This document shows positions 13,762 to 24,726 of a stretch of DNA of 64,000 bases, in pieces (the first letter of the stretch is position 1; each line of letters starts with the position of its first letter). The notes beneath the pieces are model-generated. The model was not told the DNA's origin and did not search any database. It saw nothing but the letters and a program-made list of their open reading frames with translations. The stretch spans positions 100,987 through 164,986 of the forward strand of contig NZ_JASDCF010000003.1 of the NCBI RefSeq assembly GCF_030408035.1. Reading direction: 5' to 3'. The position numbers were made by a program, and so were the translations under genes. The stretch comes from Psychrobacter sp. APC 3426 (GTDB lineage: Bacteria; Pseudomonadota; Gammaproteobacteria; Pseudomonadales; Moraxellaceae).

Positions 13762-14712
13762 ATGTTAACTCCAATCACACCCTCACAGCCTATCGGCCGC
13801 TTTGCGCCCTCACCGACTGGCGAGCTACATCTTGGCTCATTGACCACTGCCCTAGCCAGCTTTTGCCATATCAAGTCGCTCGGCGGCAAGTGGTTGCTGC
13901 GTATCGAAGATACCGATACTGAACGCTGCGATCGGCAATTTACTGAGCAGATTTTGATTGATTTAGAAGCACTTGGTTTACAGTGGGATGGCGACGTTAT
14001 TTATCAGTCCGAGCGCATTGATATTTATAACGATTATTTATCTTCGGTCTTACGTCCGCTCACATATGGTTGCCAGTGCTCGCGTAAAGACCTGGAGCAC
14101 TACTGGGCGCATCATGACCAAGACCAACTGGATGAAAATGAAGGTGCTAAAAAGCACTTACCAAACAGAAAACGCTATCCACGCCAATGTATCGCAGCTG
14201 AGCTTGACAAAGAGCAGCATAAGCTACGCATACAGCTACCAGATTATAGAATCGGCTTTAATGACGGTATACAAGGGCTGCAATGGGACAACCCTCAACA
14301 GACTTTAGGCGATATGGTGGTGCGTCGCCAAGATGGTATGATTAATTACATATTGGCTGCCAGTCTCGATGACGGCCTGCAACAAGTGACGCATATCATG
14401 CGTGGTTTGGATATTTTACCCATGACCACGGCGCAAATTAGTATCATGCATGCCGCTCGTTTGCCAGCTGTCGACTATTGGTATCACCTGCCTCTAATAT
14501 GTAATCCTGATGGTCAAAAGTTATCTAAACAAAACCTTGCTCAACCGATTGATACTCGCGATCCAAGTCGGCTCATTGCCCATGCTTTGGAGCTGTTGCA
14601 GCAGCCTGCCGTTGATATAGACACCCCTACTAATATGCTTGAACAAGCGATTGCGCAGTGGGCCAATTCGCCATTACAAGACAAGCAACAGATGACCCTG
14701 ACGAGCCAATAA
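13762..14712 (+). CDS. gluQ: Glutamyl-Q tRNA(Asp) synthetase
   Basis: Truncated paralogue of glutamyl-tRNA synthetase that glutamylates the queuosine of tRNA-Asp. From ATG at 13762 it has 316 residues, typical of GluQ. It shows the nucleotide-binding [15 protein letters not shown] segment, the KMSKS-like [10 protein letters not shown] and a Cys cluster (CQCS ... RYPRQC) for zinc, and lacks the anticodon-binding domain. The frame is open back to 13678, but the extra 28 residues are a hydrophobic translation of AT-rich leader and are not expected in this family. Confidence 0.9.
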   Translation: MLTPITPSQPIGRFAPSPTGELHLGSLTTALASFCHIKSLGGKWLLRIEDTDTERCDRQFTEQILIDLEALGLQWDGDVIYQSERIDIYNDYLSSVLRPLTYGCQCSRKDLEHYWAHHDQDQLDENEGAKKHLPNRKRYPRQCIAAELDKEQHKLRIQLPDYRIGFNDGIQGLQWDNPQQTLGDMVVRRQDGMINYILAASLDDGLQQVTHIMRGLDILPMTTAQISIMHAARLPAVDYWYHLPLICNPDGQKLSKQNLAQPIDTRDPSRLIAHALELLQQPAVDIDTPTNMLEQAIAQWANSPLQDKQQMTLTSQ

Positions 14713-14729
14713 CGAAGGGGTGAAAAGCA

Positions 14730-14763
14730 AAAAGCGCCACTCATAATAGCGACGCTTTTCGTT
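14730..14763 (+). terminator. Candidate terminator after gluQ
   Basis: AAAAGCG (14730-14736) pairs with CGCTTTT (14753-14759) across a 16-nt loop, followed by CGTTT. It is modest; it lies between gluQ (+) and ftsW (-), 17 nt past the gluQ stop. Confidence 0.45.
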
Positions 14764-14880
14764 TAGACAGTCTTTCTCATCTTTCTTTCGATGCTTACTG
14801 CTTCAACGCTGTTTTAGAGGCTACCGCTACCGACTACTATTCACTGCGTCGGTTAATGGCATTTACGTTGTTAGTAGTTG

Positions 14881-16083
14881 TTAATAATAACGGCACTGGC
14901 TTTTTTCAATCTCAGGGCTCTCTTTATATATCTTTAATAATAGCGCTACCATTACCAAGCTAATCAGCATGGATGAACCACCATAACTAAAGAATGGCAT
15001 GGTCAGACCTTTAGTCGGAATGGCACCCATATTCATAGCGGCGTTAATGATGGTCTGCGCGATAAATACCACGCCAATACCGAAAGCGGTATAACTCATA
15101 CGCATTTGCCGACGTTTTAGCGCATTGTAACTAATACGCATCGCACTACCGATAATCAGCGCTTCGAGCACCAATACCATGGTGACCCCAACAAAGCCCA
15201 GCTCCTCACCGGTAATGGCTAATAAAAAATCCGTATGTGCTTCTGGTAAATGCGAGAGTTTCTGCACACTTTCACCATAACCGACACCGGTAAACTGACC
15301 ACGACCAAAGGCAATCAGACTACGCGCCAACTGATAATCAGTATCTTGTACATCATCGAACGGATCCATGAACGACATCACACGTACTAAGCGATATTGC
15401 GCTGTTGTCACCATGAGCACTGCACCACCAACGGCGGCGGCGGCCAATGCGACGAAATGCTTATAAGGTGCCCCAGCGATATAAAAAATCGCGAAGATGG
15501 TACCCAAAATAACGACAAATGAACCAAAATCTGGCTGCGATAACAGCAAAATAGTGATGAGCGCTACCACCAACATAATCCGCAAAAAACCATCTAAGCC
15601 ATTACGAACTTCAAAAGATCGACGCACCACAAAGTCAGATACGAAGACAATCATCACCAGCTTTGCAAGCTCTGCCACCTGAAAATTGAGCACGCCCAAA
15701 TTCAACCAGCGCTTGGATCCGTTAATGGGTGTACTAAACAGGGTCGCTACCAATAATATGCCGGTAATACCCAACAGTATAAACTGGGTTTCCGTCTTAT
15801 ACAGTCGTCGCAAAGACACACTATAATAAGGGATAGCCGCGATAACCAGCCCGATTATCATATACAGTAGCTGGTTTCTAAAAAAATGCAGCTCCGTCAT
15901 ACCGCGACTGAGCGCAAAAGGAATAGAAGCAGATGCCACCATCAATAAACTGAGCACCAACATGCAGCCGACGCTCGATATTAAAACGGCGCGTGCTGAC
16001 GGCATAGAAAGAATGCCATCGGAGCCAGAGACTTGCTTGGATGGGGTCTGGGACGAAGAACGAAAAAAAGAAGAGAGCGCCAT
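14881..16083 (-). CDS. ftsW: Septal peptidoglycan polymerase FtsW
   Basis: SEDS-family glycosyltransferase that makes septal peptidoglycan with FtsI. The ATG at 16083 (MALSSFFRSS) gives 400 residues; an in-frame ATG at 16185 would add a 34-residue leader without family support. About ten membrane segments are visible, with SEDS landmarks GSKRWLNLG, SQPDFGSFVV, PEAHTDFLLAITGEELG and FFSYGGSSML. It follows murD on the same strand by 298 nt. FtsW is favoured over RodA because murD is its neighbour. The pair is about 35 kb from the rest of the division cluster. Confidence 0.9.
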   Translation of the reverse strand: MALSSFFRSSSQTPSKQVSGSDGILSMPSARAVLISSVGCMLVLSLLMVASASIPFALSRGMTELHFFRNQLLYMIIGLVIAAIPYYSVSLRRLYKTETQFILLGITGILLVATLFSTPINGSKRWLNLGVLNFQVAELAKLVMIVFVSDFVVRRSFEVRNGLDGFLRIMLVVALITILLLSQPDFGSFVVILGTIFAIFYIAGAPYKHFVALAAAAVGGAVLMVTTAQYRLVRVMSFMDPFDDVQDTDYQLARSLIAFGRGQFTGVGYGESVQKLSHLPEAHTDFLLAITGEELGFVGVTMVLVLEALIIGSAMRISYNALKRRQMRMSYTAFGIGVVFIAQTIINAAMNMGAIPTKGLTMPFFSYGGSSMLISLVMVALLLKIYKESPEIEKSQCRYY

Positions 16084-16381
16084 AATTTTATATACACTAA
16101 CGAACGAAAAAACACGGCGTTCATGAAACGCCACCGTTTGAAAACTTAAAATAGATAATGCCAATCCGCGAGTAATCGTTGGCAATCACTAAAAAAAATA
16201 TGAGTAAATAGGTGGTCATATGATTTGGCTGACTGGCTATGATTGACAGTAGCAGCAATCCATAAGCAAAACAATCATTTATCAAGAAAATACGCGCATC
16301 AATTTAAATACCAATGACATAATACGCGATTAATTGACAGTGGCTACTGTCCGCCATCAAAACAGCCAAGGGTTCACCTAT

Positions 16382-17818
16382 TTAATGACTGGCAATACTC
16401 TCTAACGGTACGCTTTCTAATTGACTGACCAACTGACTAAAATGTTCACCGCGAGCAGCATAACCACTGTATTGATCGAAACTGGCACAGGCAGGTGACA
16501 GTAACACAGCTTGTACTTGCGAGAGACTACTTGATGTCACTTGTGCTACCGTGGCAAAAGCATTTTCTAAGGTTTGGCACTGGTGTAGCGCCACGTCAGC
16601 ACTTATCTTCGCGGCTCGCAGGTGTTGTTCAATCAGCTGCGCATCTTCACCAATAAACAGTACTTGGCTGACATACTGATTGATAAATGGCGTCAGCTCG
16701 CCAAATTCTTGACCTTTACCTTGCCCACCCAAAATCAATAACAGCTTACCGTCTTTTGGTGCATAGACCGCACCCAGTCCTTCGATAGCAGCCATGGTCG
16801 AGCCGATGTTGGTGCCCTTAGAGTCATTAAAATAATCAATACCAGCGGTGTTTGCGACATATTCGCAGCGATGCGCCAGTCCAGTGAACTGCTGCAACGT
16901 ATTTAACATACTATCTAGTGGCAAGCCGGCCAGTTCACCCAATGCCAAGGCCGCCTGTGCATTGAGCAAATTATGACGACCTTTAATCAACAGTTTGTCT
17001 GCCGATAGTAGGCGTTCTGTACCGCGAGCGAGATAAGTCTGGCCTTCAGGGTCAGTGATGAGACCATATTGACCTTTATCAGGGGCATGAATGCCCGTGC
17101 TGACTCTTGGTAAGTTATCAGCCACCAGTGGCCGCGTCAATGCATCTTCACGATTGATCACAACGGATTTGGCACCTTGAAAGATACGATGTTTGGCTTG
17201 ATGATAGCCGAGCATATCGCCGTGACGGTCTAAATGGTCGGGTGACATATTCAGCACAGTTGCCACTTGCGCGCCCAAATTGCTGACCGTTTCTAACTGA
17301 AAACTCGACAACTCAAGCACAGCCAGCTCCATCTCCGTATTATCCAGTAGCGTCAACGCAGGTACGCCGATATTGCCACCGACACCGACATTGATACCGG
17401 CATCCTCAGCCATTTTTCCGACCAATGTGGTCACGGTACTTTTCGCATTAGAGCCAGTAATCGCTACTATCGGTACGGTGCAAGCGTCACAAAAAAGCTG
17501 AATATCACTGACCACTGGAATACCGGCTTGACGGGCAGCAGCAACGGCTGGGGTCGCAAGAGAGATACCTGGGCTGATAATAATACGTGCCGCTTGTTGC
17601 AATAGTTCGGCATCAATCGCGCCAAATTGGCGAATATTAATCTCAGCTGGCAACTGATCTGCTAAGCTCGGAGCAGCCTGAGCGTCAGTCACTGCGACCT
17701 GATAGCCTTGATTGGCCAAATAGCGCGCAACGGATAGCCCAGATTGTCCCAAACCGACCACGACTTGTAGACCACTGCCTTTATGAAGTAAGGCATCTGT
17801 TGCAGTGTTGGTGGTCAT
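16382..17818 (-). CDS. murD: UDP-N-acetylmuramoyl-L-alanine--D-glutamate ligase MurD
   Basis: Adds D-glutamate to UDP-MurNAc-L-Ala in the cytoplasm. The ATG at 17818 is preceded by AGAAGGAA and gives 478 residues; the frame is open to 17896, but that leader lacks family character. It shows an N-terminal VVGLGQSGLSVA nucleotide-fold segment, a P-loop-like GSNAKSTVTT (the family usually has GTNGKST), LELSSFQLE, NMSPDHLDRH and NDSKGTNIGSTMAA. The Gly to Ala change within the P-loop is a known variant in Mur ligases. Confidence 0.93.
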   Translation of the reverse strand: MTTNTATDALLHKGSGLQVVVGLGQSGLSVARYLANQGYQVAVTDAQAAPSLADQLPAEINIRQFGAIDAELLQQAARIIISPGISLATPAVAAARQAGIPVVSDIQLFCDACTVPIVAITGSNAKSTVTTLVGKMAEDAGINVGVGGNIGVPALTLLDNTEMELAVLELSSFQLETVSNLGAQVATVLNMSPDHLDRHGDMLGYHQAKHRIFQGAKSVVINREDALTRPLVADNLPRVSTGIHAPDKGQYGLITDPEGQTYLARGTERLLSADKLLIKGRHNLLNAQAALALGELAGLPLDSMLNTLQQFTGLAHRCEYVANTAGIDYFNDSKGTNIGSTMAAIEGLGAVYAPKDGKLLLILGGQGKGQEFGELTPFINQYVSQVLFIGEDAQLIEQHLRAAKISADVALHQCQTLENAFATVAQVTSSSLSQVQAVLLSPACASFDQYSGYAARGEHFSQLVSQLESVPLESIASH

Positions 17819-18543
17819 ATCTATTCCTTCTGTTAGACAAACATGCTGTTTATAAAATGAGAAAATTATAATATAAAAACGCCATATAGCACGCAAATCG
17901 CATCAAGCAATGCGCCTATCAATATCATACAAAGTCAGCCAAAAACATGAGCAGCAGCATAATGGTATCACTCAGATTTCGGTACTGGTATTTTATGACT
18001 TTATGCTATGATGCGCCTGTTTTTATATTGAGTAGCTAATGCTATAATAGCTGCCCTAATCTGTAGGTGACTGGGTATTGACCCAAGCACTTTAGTTTAG
18101 CATGTTGTCACCGTTTACGTGCTATTCGCGTGTGATTGTCACGTCTCTTTTGCAACGATTGGTGTTGTGGTCATGCGATGTCAGACCAGCGTGTTTTTTG
18201 ACAGATTATTTATCGCCTTCTACCGCAGCAAATCATTGCTGACTCTATTCGTTATTGTAGGTGCTATTTTCGACACACTACTTTAAGCAGCCTACTTTAA
18301 ACATTTTTTTTAGGTAATCTCACTGAATTTATCATCATATTTATTATTGGTGAGCGTATTAGTGATACCAGTAAGTAAATCAGTAGACCTAATGATTACT
18401 GACGTTTAATAATTCAATACCTCAACATGACCCAGTGCCTGTTGTGATAAAAGAAAGATGAATAGCTATCTTTATAGCGACGCGATCATTTTATAAATGA
18501 GTAATGATTACTTTTTTTGCCTCTAACCCTATGCAGTTTACTT
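17819..18543. other. murD-sulP divergent intergenic region
   Basis: About 725 AT-rich bases between the two divergent starts, with no supported gene. A small hairpin (GGGT-ATTG-ACCC near 18073-18084) and several TATAAT-like hexamers are present, but no correctly spaced promoter pair was found. The long leader ahead of the SulP gene may carry regulation that cannot be named here. Confidence 0.4.
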
Positions 18544-20043
18544 ATGACATCTTTTATTGATAACTTACGTGACGAGTGGTTTTCCAATGTTCGTGGTGAC
18601 GTTTTGTCAGGTTTGGTCGTTGCCCTAGCGCTGATTCCTGAAGCCATTGCCTTTTCTATTATCGCAGGTGTTGACCCAAAGGTCGGCCTGTATGCCTCAT
18701 TTTGTATCGCAGTCGTCATCAGTTTCGTCGGTGGTCGCCCAGGCATGATTTCGGCAGCAACTGGAGCGATGGCGCTAGTCATGGTCGATTTGGTCGCCGA
18801 ACATGGTTTGCAGTATTTATTGGCTGCAACTTTATTGTGCGGTGGTATTCAAATTGTGATGGGTATTTTTAAGCTCGGTAATTTGATGCGCTTTGTCTCA
18901 CGCTCTGTTGTCATTGGCTTCGTCAATGCCTTAGCGATATTGATATTTGCCGCTCAGCTGCCTGAGCTTAACCCGATGACCGAGCGTGTCGGCATGACGG
19001 TTTATATTATGACGGCCGCCGGCTTGGCGATTATCTATTTGTTTCCACTGATTCCTAAAATTGGGCGCATCATACCTTCACCACTTATTTGTATCGTTGG
19101 CTTGACCGCTGTGGCGATGTATATGAACCTTGATATTCGTAACGTCGGTAGCATGGGTGATCTGCCAGATTCATTACCGGTGTTTTTGTTGCCTGATATT
19201 CCATTAAACCTAAACACCTTACTGATTATTGCCCCATACTCTATCGCGCTTGCCATTGTTGGCTTGTTAGAGTCGATGATGACGGCGACGATCGTTGATG
19301 AATTGACCGATACCCCAAGTGATAAGAATAAAGAATGCCGAGGTCAAGGTATGGCCAACGTGGTGTCAGGTTTCTTTGGTGGTATGGCAGGTTGTGCGAT
19401 GATTGGTCAGTCGATGATCAACGTCAAGTCTGGTGGACGTACGCGTTTATCAACGCTCATCGCCGGTGTGGTGTTGCTTATCATGGTGGTGTTCTTAAGT
19501 GATTGGGTCAGCCTGATACCGATGGCCGCACTGGTGGCGGTGATGATTATGGTCTCTATTGGTACTTTTAACTGGCAGTCTATCCGCGAGTTTAAAACCC
19601 ATCCGATGTCATTCAACATCGTCATGTTAGCGACGGTTTTGACCACCGTATTTACGCACAACCTAGCTTATGGTGTGGGCGTCGGTGTTCTACTATCGGC
19701 TCTGGCATTTGCCAATAAGATTGGTCAGTTCCTAACTATCTTTAGTGAGTATGACGACAGCAGCAACACCCGCTATTACTACGTACAGGGGCAAGTGTTC
19801 TTTGCTTCTACCACTCAGTTCTTGCAAAGCTTCGATACCAAAGAAGCCTTGGACAGCATTCAAATTGATGTCAGCCAAGCGCATTTCTGGGACGTTAGCG
19901 CCGTGGACACCTTGGATAAGCTGGTCATGCGCTTGCAACGAGAAGGCATTGATGTCAAAGTGGTCGGACTCAACAATGCGAGTCGAACCCTGATTGATCG
20001 CTTTTCTATCCACGACCGCCGAGATATTGGCCTATTGGATTAA
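18544..20043 (+). CDS. SulP family anion transporter with STAS domain
   Basis: Inner-membrane transporter of the SLC26/SulP family (sulfate, bicarbonate or dicarboxylate). The ATG at 18544 gives 499 residues; an upstream TTG at 18517 is a weaker choice. The membrane domain covers residues about 15-380 ([40 protein letters not shown]). A C-terminal STAS domain covers about 405-499 ([20 protein letters not shown]). Substrate is not readable. A universal stress protein follows after 200 nt, a pairing that may reflect bicarbonate or osmotic physiology. Confidence 0.88.
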   Translation: MTSFIDNLRDEWFSNVRGDVLSGLVVALALIPEAIAFSIIAGVDPKVGLYASFCIAVVISFVGGRPGMISAATGAMALVMVDLVAEHGLQYLLAATLLCGGIQIVMGIFKLGNLMRFVSRSVVIGFVNALAILIFAAQLPELNPMTERVGMTVYIMTAAGLAIIYLFPLIPKIGRIIPSPLICIVGLTAVAMYMNLDIRNVGSMGDLPDSLPVFLLPDIPLNLNTLLIIAPYSIALAIVGLLESMMTATIVDELTDTPSDKNKECRGQGMANVVSGFFGGMAGCAMIGQSMINVKSGGRTRLSTLIAGVVLLIMVVFLSDWVSLIPMAALVAVMIMVSIGTFNWQSIREFKTHPMSFNIVMLATVLTTVFTHNLAYGVGVGVLLSALAFANKIGQFLTIFSEYDDSSNTRYYYVQGQVFFASTTQFLQSFDTKEALDSIQIDVSQAHFWDVSAVDTLDKLVMRLQREGIDVKVVGLNNASRTLIDRFSIHDRRDIGLLD

Positions 20044-20243
20044 GCAAAGGCGCATCGGCTTGATTGTTTATAAAAACATGACTTAGAAACCATGTGTATG
20101 TGAACAGATGGCTTATCATTAAACAGTTGAATAGATAGTTTAATAAACAGCTGCATTGGTAAAGAGGATTGGGCTTCAGTATTACTGCCCTCTCTTTGAG
20201 CCAAGCAGCTGTATTTTTTATTATTGGATAATGTGGTGGTCTT

Positions 20244-21098
20244 ATGAGTAATTTGAAACCAGATAGTGTGATTGCCTGCTTGGACTGCCCTGACCATGTG
20301 CAAGCGGTGTTAGAAGCCAGCATGTGGGCAGCGACTCGCCTGCAAGCCCCTATTGGACTATTACACTCTGTTCCAAGTTTGCAGCAAAAAGCAGCGGTGG
20401 ACTATTCTGGCTGTCTAAATATCGATGATGAAAACATGCTGCTCGAGCAATTCACGACTAAAGAGCACTTGAGTAACTGCGAGCTGAAAGCTCAAGGCAA
20501 GCTGTTGCTACATCAGGCGACAACCTACTGCGAACAGCAGCGACAGAAACTAAAAACCTATACCCTGCATCGGCATGAGAACCTCAATGAAAGTATCGAT
20601 TATGTCGATGATAAAGCGCAACTAATCGTTATCGGTCACAAGGTTACTTGTAAGTCGACACTGAGCCAGCTGATTAGAGTCAGTCTCTGCCCCATTTTGG
20701 TGACTCATGCACCATTTTTGCCCCCTACGAGCGCTTTATTTGCTTTCGACAACAGTCCCACCTCGCATAAGCTGCTTAATTGGCTCTGTAAAACACCGCT
20801 GATTCGGGCGCTAACTGTGCATATCGTCATGGTAGGCAAAGAAACCTCTGATAACTGCGATGCACTGCGTGAAGCGTATGCCAAACTCAAGCAAGCAGGG
20901 ATTAAATCCAAAAAAACACTGTTGGACTGCCGCGATGTCACTGCAGCCTTAAATTATTATCAAAATGAAAACGACATCGGTCTACTAATGACCGGTGCTT
21001 TTGGCCAATCTCGTCTTCGTGAGCTCTTACAAGGCAGCGATACCGAAAAGCTGCTGGGCAGCACTAAAACGCCTTATCTTTTATTCCCAAAAGCATAG
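20244..21098 (+). CDS. Tandem-domain universal stress protein
   Basis: 284 residues made of two UspA-like halves. The first begins SVIACLDCPDHVQAVLEASMWAATRL and carries LIVIGHK. The second begins about residue 155 (SALFAFDNSPTSHKLLNWL) and ends with the G-x-x-x-x-x-R motif MTGAFGQSRLRELLQGS and TPYLLF. Such proteins bind ATP or act as stress modulators. Same strand as the SulP gene, 200 nt downstream, so possibly co-transcribed. Confidence 0.85.
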   Translation: MSNLKPDSVIACLDCPDHVQAVLEASMWAATRLQAPIGLLHSVPSLQQKAAVDYSGCLNIDDENMLLEQFTTKEHLSNCELKAQGKLLLHQATTYCEQQRQKLKTYTLHRHENLNESIDYVDDKAQLIVIGHKVTCKSTLSQLIRVSLCPILVTHAPFLPPTSALFAFDNSPTSHKLLNWLCKTPLIRALTVHIVMVGKETSDNCDALREAYAKLKQAGIKSKKTLLDCRDVTAALNYYQNENDIGLLMTGAFGQSRLRELLQGSDTEKLLGSTKTPYLLFPKA

Positions 21099-21510
21099 GT
21101 CTCAATCTACCATCCAGTCCATAGTCTATATAGCCGGCACGATTCCTATAGGCGCAGAGCACAAACATAAGCACGAACCAGTACCATACTTACTCTGCCG
21201 CCTAGTGCTACTTAACCCCGCCTGCGCTCTCTAATGATTCTTCTACTCCTCTCCTTTATCCATTGCGACACCTTGCTATCTATCAAATCAATTTAGCAAA
21301 TCATCACATGAAATAAATGGATAGCCTCCCCAAGCACCTAAAAAGTTGGTTATAATAAAGTTTTCGCTGGTTTAACGTCAAAGGTTGAATCACGTTGTTT
21401 ATGTGAGTAAGGACGGTTTTATCATAATAGTACAATCGTTATTACTCCCCCTTTGCTTTGGTTGTTTTTGAATAAATGAGTCCACTCCTACCTACCCCCT
21501 TGAGTAGATT
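21099..21510. other. Region upstream of glnK
   Basis: 412 bases with no supported gene. The right end leads into the sigma-54 promoter at 21511. A half-site resembling an NtrC box (AGCACC, near 21334) occurs, but the partner half is poor, so no enhancer is called. Confidence 0.4.
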
Positions 21511-21948
<438 letters not shown>

Positions 21949-22029
21949 AGCGCCAAACCTGCCTATAAACACAGTGTTATAGGTCACGCCGACAGCTTTA
22001 CTATTGCATCAATTCAAGGGGGAATTAAC

Positions 22030-23292
22030 ATGCAAAACCAAATCTTTGAGCTCCAGTACGCACTTGATACGTTTTATTTTTTAATGTGTGGCGCACTCGT
22101 CATGTGGATGGCAGCAGGCTTTACCATGCTGGAAGCCGGCCTTGTCCGCTCAAAAAACACCGTTGAAATCTTAACCAAAAATATCGCCTTATTTGCCACC
22201 GCCTGTACCATGTATATGATATGTGGCTATGCCATTATGTATGGTGGTGAGTTATTTTTAAGCGGCATCGCTGGTGGTGAGACACTGGTAGAAGACGCGT
22301 TAGCAGCCTCTGCGGAGAACGGCTTTGGCGGTGACTCAGTCTACTCAGCTGCCTCTGATTTTTTCTTTCAAGTGGTATTCGTCGCGACCTGTATGTCTAT
22401 CGTCTCAGGAGCCGTGGCTGAACGTATGAAGCTATGGTCATTTTTATTATTTGCGGTAGTCATGACTGGGGTGATTTATCCATTGGAAGGCAGCTGGACA
22501 TGGGGTGGTAATGATGTCTTTGGCCTATATAATCTGAGCGATTTAGGATTCTCTGATTTTGCTGGCTCTGGCATCGTTCACATGGCAGGAGCGGCAGCGG
22601 CTTTGGCAGGCGTACTACTATTAGGCGCGCGTAAAGGCAAATATGGACCGAAGGGCGAGATACGTGCGATTCCGGGTGCGAACCTGCCATTGGCAGCACT
22701 TGGGACATTAATCCTATGGATGGGCTGGTTTGGCTTCAATGGTGGTTCGGTGCTGAAACTAGGTGATATTGCCAGTGCCAATTCAGTTGCCATGGTGTTT
22801 TTAAATACCAATGCAGCAGCGGCAGGCGGTGCCATCGGCGCACTATTATTGGCACGTTTGATTTTTGGCAAGGCCGATTTGACCATGTTATTAAACGGTG
22901 CACTCGCAGGACTGGTTGCCATCACTGCCGAGCCTTCTACGCCATCTGCACTGCAGGCTACCATTTTCGGTCTAATCGCTGGCGCCATCGTGGTACTGTC
23001 TATCTTAGCATTAGATAAAATAAAAATAGATGACCCAGTGGGTGCAATCTCTGTTCATGGCGTCGTTGGTCTATTCGGTTTATTAATTGTCCCAATCACC
23101 AATCCAGCAGCGACTTTCTTAGGTCAAATCGCTGGGGCAGCCACCATATTCGCTTGGGTGTTCATCGCCAGCTTGATGGTTTGGTCAGTCATCAAACTAA
23201 CCATAGGTCTGCGTATCTCTGAAGAAGATGAGTATGAAGGTGCTGATATAGCAGAGTGTGGTATGGAAGCGTATCCAGAGTTTGTGATATAA
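22030..23292 (+). CDS. amtB: Ammonium transporter AmtB
   Basis: Trimeric inner-membrane ammonium channel, 420 residues with eleven predicted helices. The twin-histidine pore residues are visible in AGSGIVHMAGAAAAL and SVHGVVGLFG. AMVFLNTNAAAAGGAIGALL is also typical. The C-terminal tail (GLRISEEDEYEGADIAECG), which contacts GlnK, is intact. A GGGGGA ribosome site lies 81 nt after the glnK stop. Confidence 0.95.
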   Translation: MQNQIFELQYALDTFYFLMCGALVMWMAAGFTMLEAGLVRSKNTVEILTKNIALFATACTMYMICGYAIMYGGELFLSGIAGGETLVEDALAASAENGFGGDSVYSAASDFFFQVVFVATCMSIVSGAVAERMKLWSFLLFAVVMTGVIYPLEGSWTWGGNDVFGLYNLSDLGFSDFAGSGIVHMAGAAAALAGVLLLGARKGKYGPKGEIRAIPGANLPLAALGTLILWMGWFGFNGGSVLKLGDIASANSVAMVFLNTNAAAAGGAIGALLLARLIFGKADLTMLLNGALAGLVAITAEPSTPSALQATIFGLIAGAIVVLSILALDKIKIDDPVGAISVHGVVGLFGLLIVPITNPAATFLGQIAGAATIFAWVFIASLMVWSVIKLTIGLRISEEDEYEGADIAECGMEAYPEFVI

Positions 23293-23427
23293 AACCAGAA
23301 TCAGACATACAAGTAGCAGCATTCATCTTGCCAGCTTTACTGGCTTAGCCTAGCAAATATGCTACTTGTATTCACTTTCATTACTAGAGTCAGTTCGATA
23401 TAAAAGGAACATATTTTTATTAGCGTC

Positions 23428-23499
23428 CTGCTGGTATAAATTTTTCTCGCTTGCTGTGCGCTTCGCACTACAGAGGCTTCGAAAAACTCATTCCAGCAG
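23428..23499. repeat. Nested palindromic intergenic element (REP/ERIC-like)
   Basis: Three nested inverted pairs share one centre: CTGCTGG (23428) with CCAGCAG (23493), TTTTTC (23441) with GAAAAA (23481), and GTGCG (23456) with CGCAC (23464) around a CTT tip. The element sits downstream of amtB in non-coding DNA. It resembles a family of dispersed intergenic palindromes, but only one copy is visible here. Confidence 0.5.
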
Positions 23500-23611
23500 T
23501 ACCACCCTCTTATTGAGCTGAATCAGCTCTACATTAGTTTTTAGCAGCGTCATAGTTTCTGACAAGGGTAAGGTCTTAATAACAGTATCACCTTTATAAA
23601 CCTTACCCACT

Positions 23612-23650
23612 AAAAATCCCGCAAAACCTTTCGGTAATGCGGGATTTTTT
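23612..23650. terminator. Bidirectional terminator between amtB and the DUF2147 gene
   Basis: A 12-bp perfect stem (23612-23623 with 23638-23649) around TCCCGC/GCGGGA has five A on the left and T on the right, so it can work in both directions. It lies between convergent amtB (+) and the DUF2147 gene (-). Confidence 0.85.
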
Positions 23651-23692
23651 ATTTATCAAGATTAGACTTGATAATCAAAATAAGCCATCAGC

Positions 23693-24076
23693 TTATTTCT
23701 TTTTCCACTCTTGGCTACGTGAGAATGGACCAATATAGCCTTTTAGCTTCAAAGTGTTGCCGCTTAGGTTAGCCGTCATACGATAGTCTTTGCCTTTTTC
23801 TGGATCAGTAATCGTACCACCGCTGTATTTACCACCGCCATCAGCTTTTAGACCTTTGATGACAGTCATACCAACGTGCTTTTTACCTTTAGCAGAGTTA
23901 GTAGCGATAAGCGTACCAGTCAATACACCGTTAGACTCAGTGATTTTAACCGTACCTTTTGGCTTACCTTCATCAAACGTCTGCCATGTAGTATTGTGCA
24001 ATGGGTCAGCAGCAAATGCCATAGTGGCCATACTGATACCAACAGCAGCTAGAGCAGTTTTAGTAAATAATTTCAT
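23693..24076 (-). CDS. DUF2147 family secreted protein
   Basis: 127 residues from ATG at 24076 with a GAAGGGAG ribosome site. It has a signal peptide (MKLFTKTALAAVGISMATMAFA) and a small beta-rich domain (TWQTFDEGKPKGTVKITESNG ... MTANLSGNTLKLKGYIG). This matches DUF2147, a periplasmic family of unknown biochemical role. Monocistronic. Confidence 0.82.
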   Translation of the reverse strand: MKLFTKTALAAVGISMATMAFAADPLHNTTWQTFDEGKPKGTVKITESNGVLTGTLIATNSAKGKKHVGMTVIKGLKADGGGKYSGGTITDPEKGKDYRMTANLSGNTLKLKGYIGPFSRSQEWKKK

Positions 24077-24352
24077 AGATTGACTCCCTTCATACAATGA
24101 TTAATCGAAACGTTATGTTTCTGATGTTCTATGCTTATCCTTTGCTAGCATCTTTTATTATGAGGTTTACGAGTTGATACTGTCTAACTGTTTGTATTAA
24201 CTAATACCAAGGTTGCAATTGCTCATAAGCTTTTGTTTAAAGATTTAAGCGACATAAGCGATGTCTTGACCCATTATAAGCAATTTTTGGATTTTGCCTA
24301 GTAATTTTTTTATACTTTATTATTTCTATAAAAACAAAACTATATCAAAGAG

Positions 24353-24616
24353 TTACAGGAAGGGATTGTCAATATTTTCGCCCGATTGGTCATCATTTTC
24401 TTTTGACTTTACCGCGCTAGTGCTATAAAGACTATCTTTGTCAAAGGCCTGCATAATTTTGGTCGTTAGCTCATGCAGCTGCTGGGCTTGCTGATATCCA
24501 GACTCATCTAACGTCACATCAATATCACCATAAATAATAATTTTATCTTGCTGATTTTCAATGACCAGCTCACCAATTTGCATACTTTGGTGGTTGTTGG
24601 CAAATGGTTCAATCAT
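24353..24616 (-). CDS. Small hypothetical protein
   Basis: 87 residues from ATG at 24616 with an AAAAGGAA ribosome site. It is acidic and soluble, with a beta-like start (IGELVIENQQDKIIIYGDIDVTLDE), a helix, and a polar Ser/Glu/Asp tail. No family recognised. It shares a strand with the neighbouring nuclease and DUF2147 genes but is well separated from both. Confidence 0.6.
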   Translation of the reverse strand: MIEPFANNHQSMQIGELVIENQQDKIIIYGDIDVTLDESGYQQAQQLHELTTKIMQAFDKDSLYSTSAVKSKENDDQSGENIDNPFL

Positions 24617-24726
24617 TTTATTGTTCCTTTTCTTATTAACAGCATCTCACGTGATATTTCAATAGAGAACACTTCTAGACACATGCTTAGTCTTAACAGT
24701 AGGCATGTTTCCTAAAAAACCAGCCT

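Noticed and set aside
18028..18048. TTGAGT followed by TATAAT as a promoter for the SulP gene
   Set aside because: The spacer is only 9 nt, far from the required 16-18.
21320..21360. NtrC enhancer upstream of glnK
   Set aside because: Only one half (AGCACC) resembles the consensus; the partner half is poor, so no site is claimed although the sigma-54 promoter is clear.
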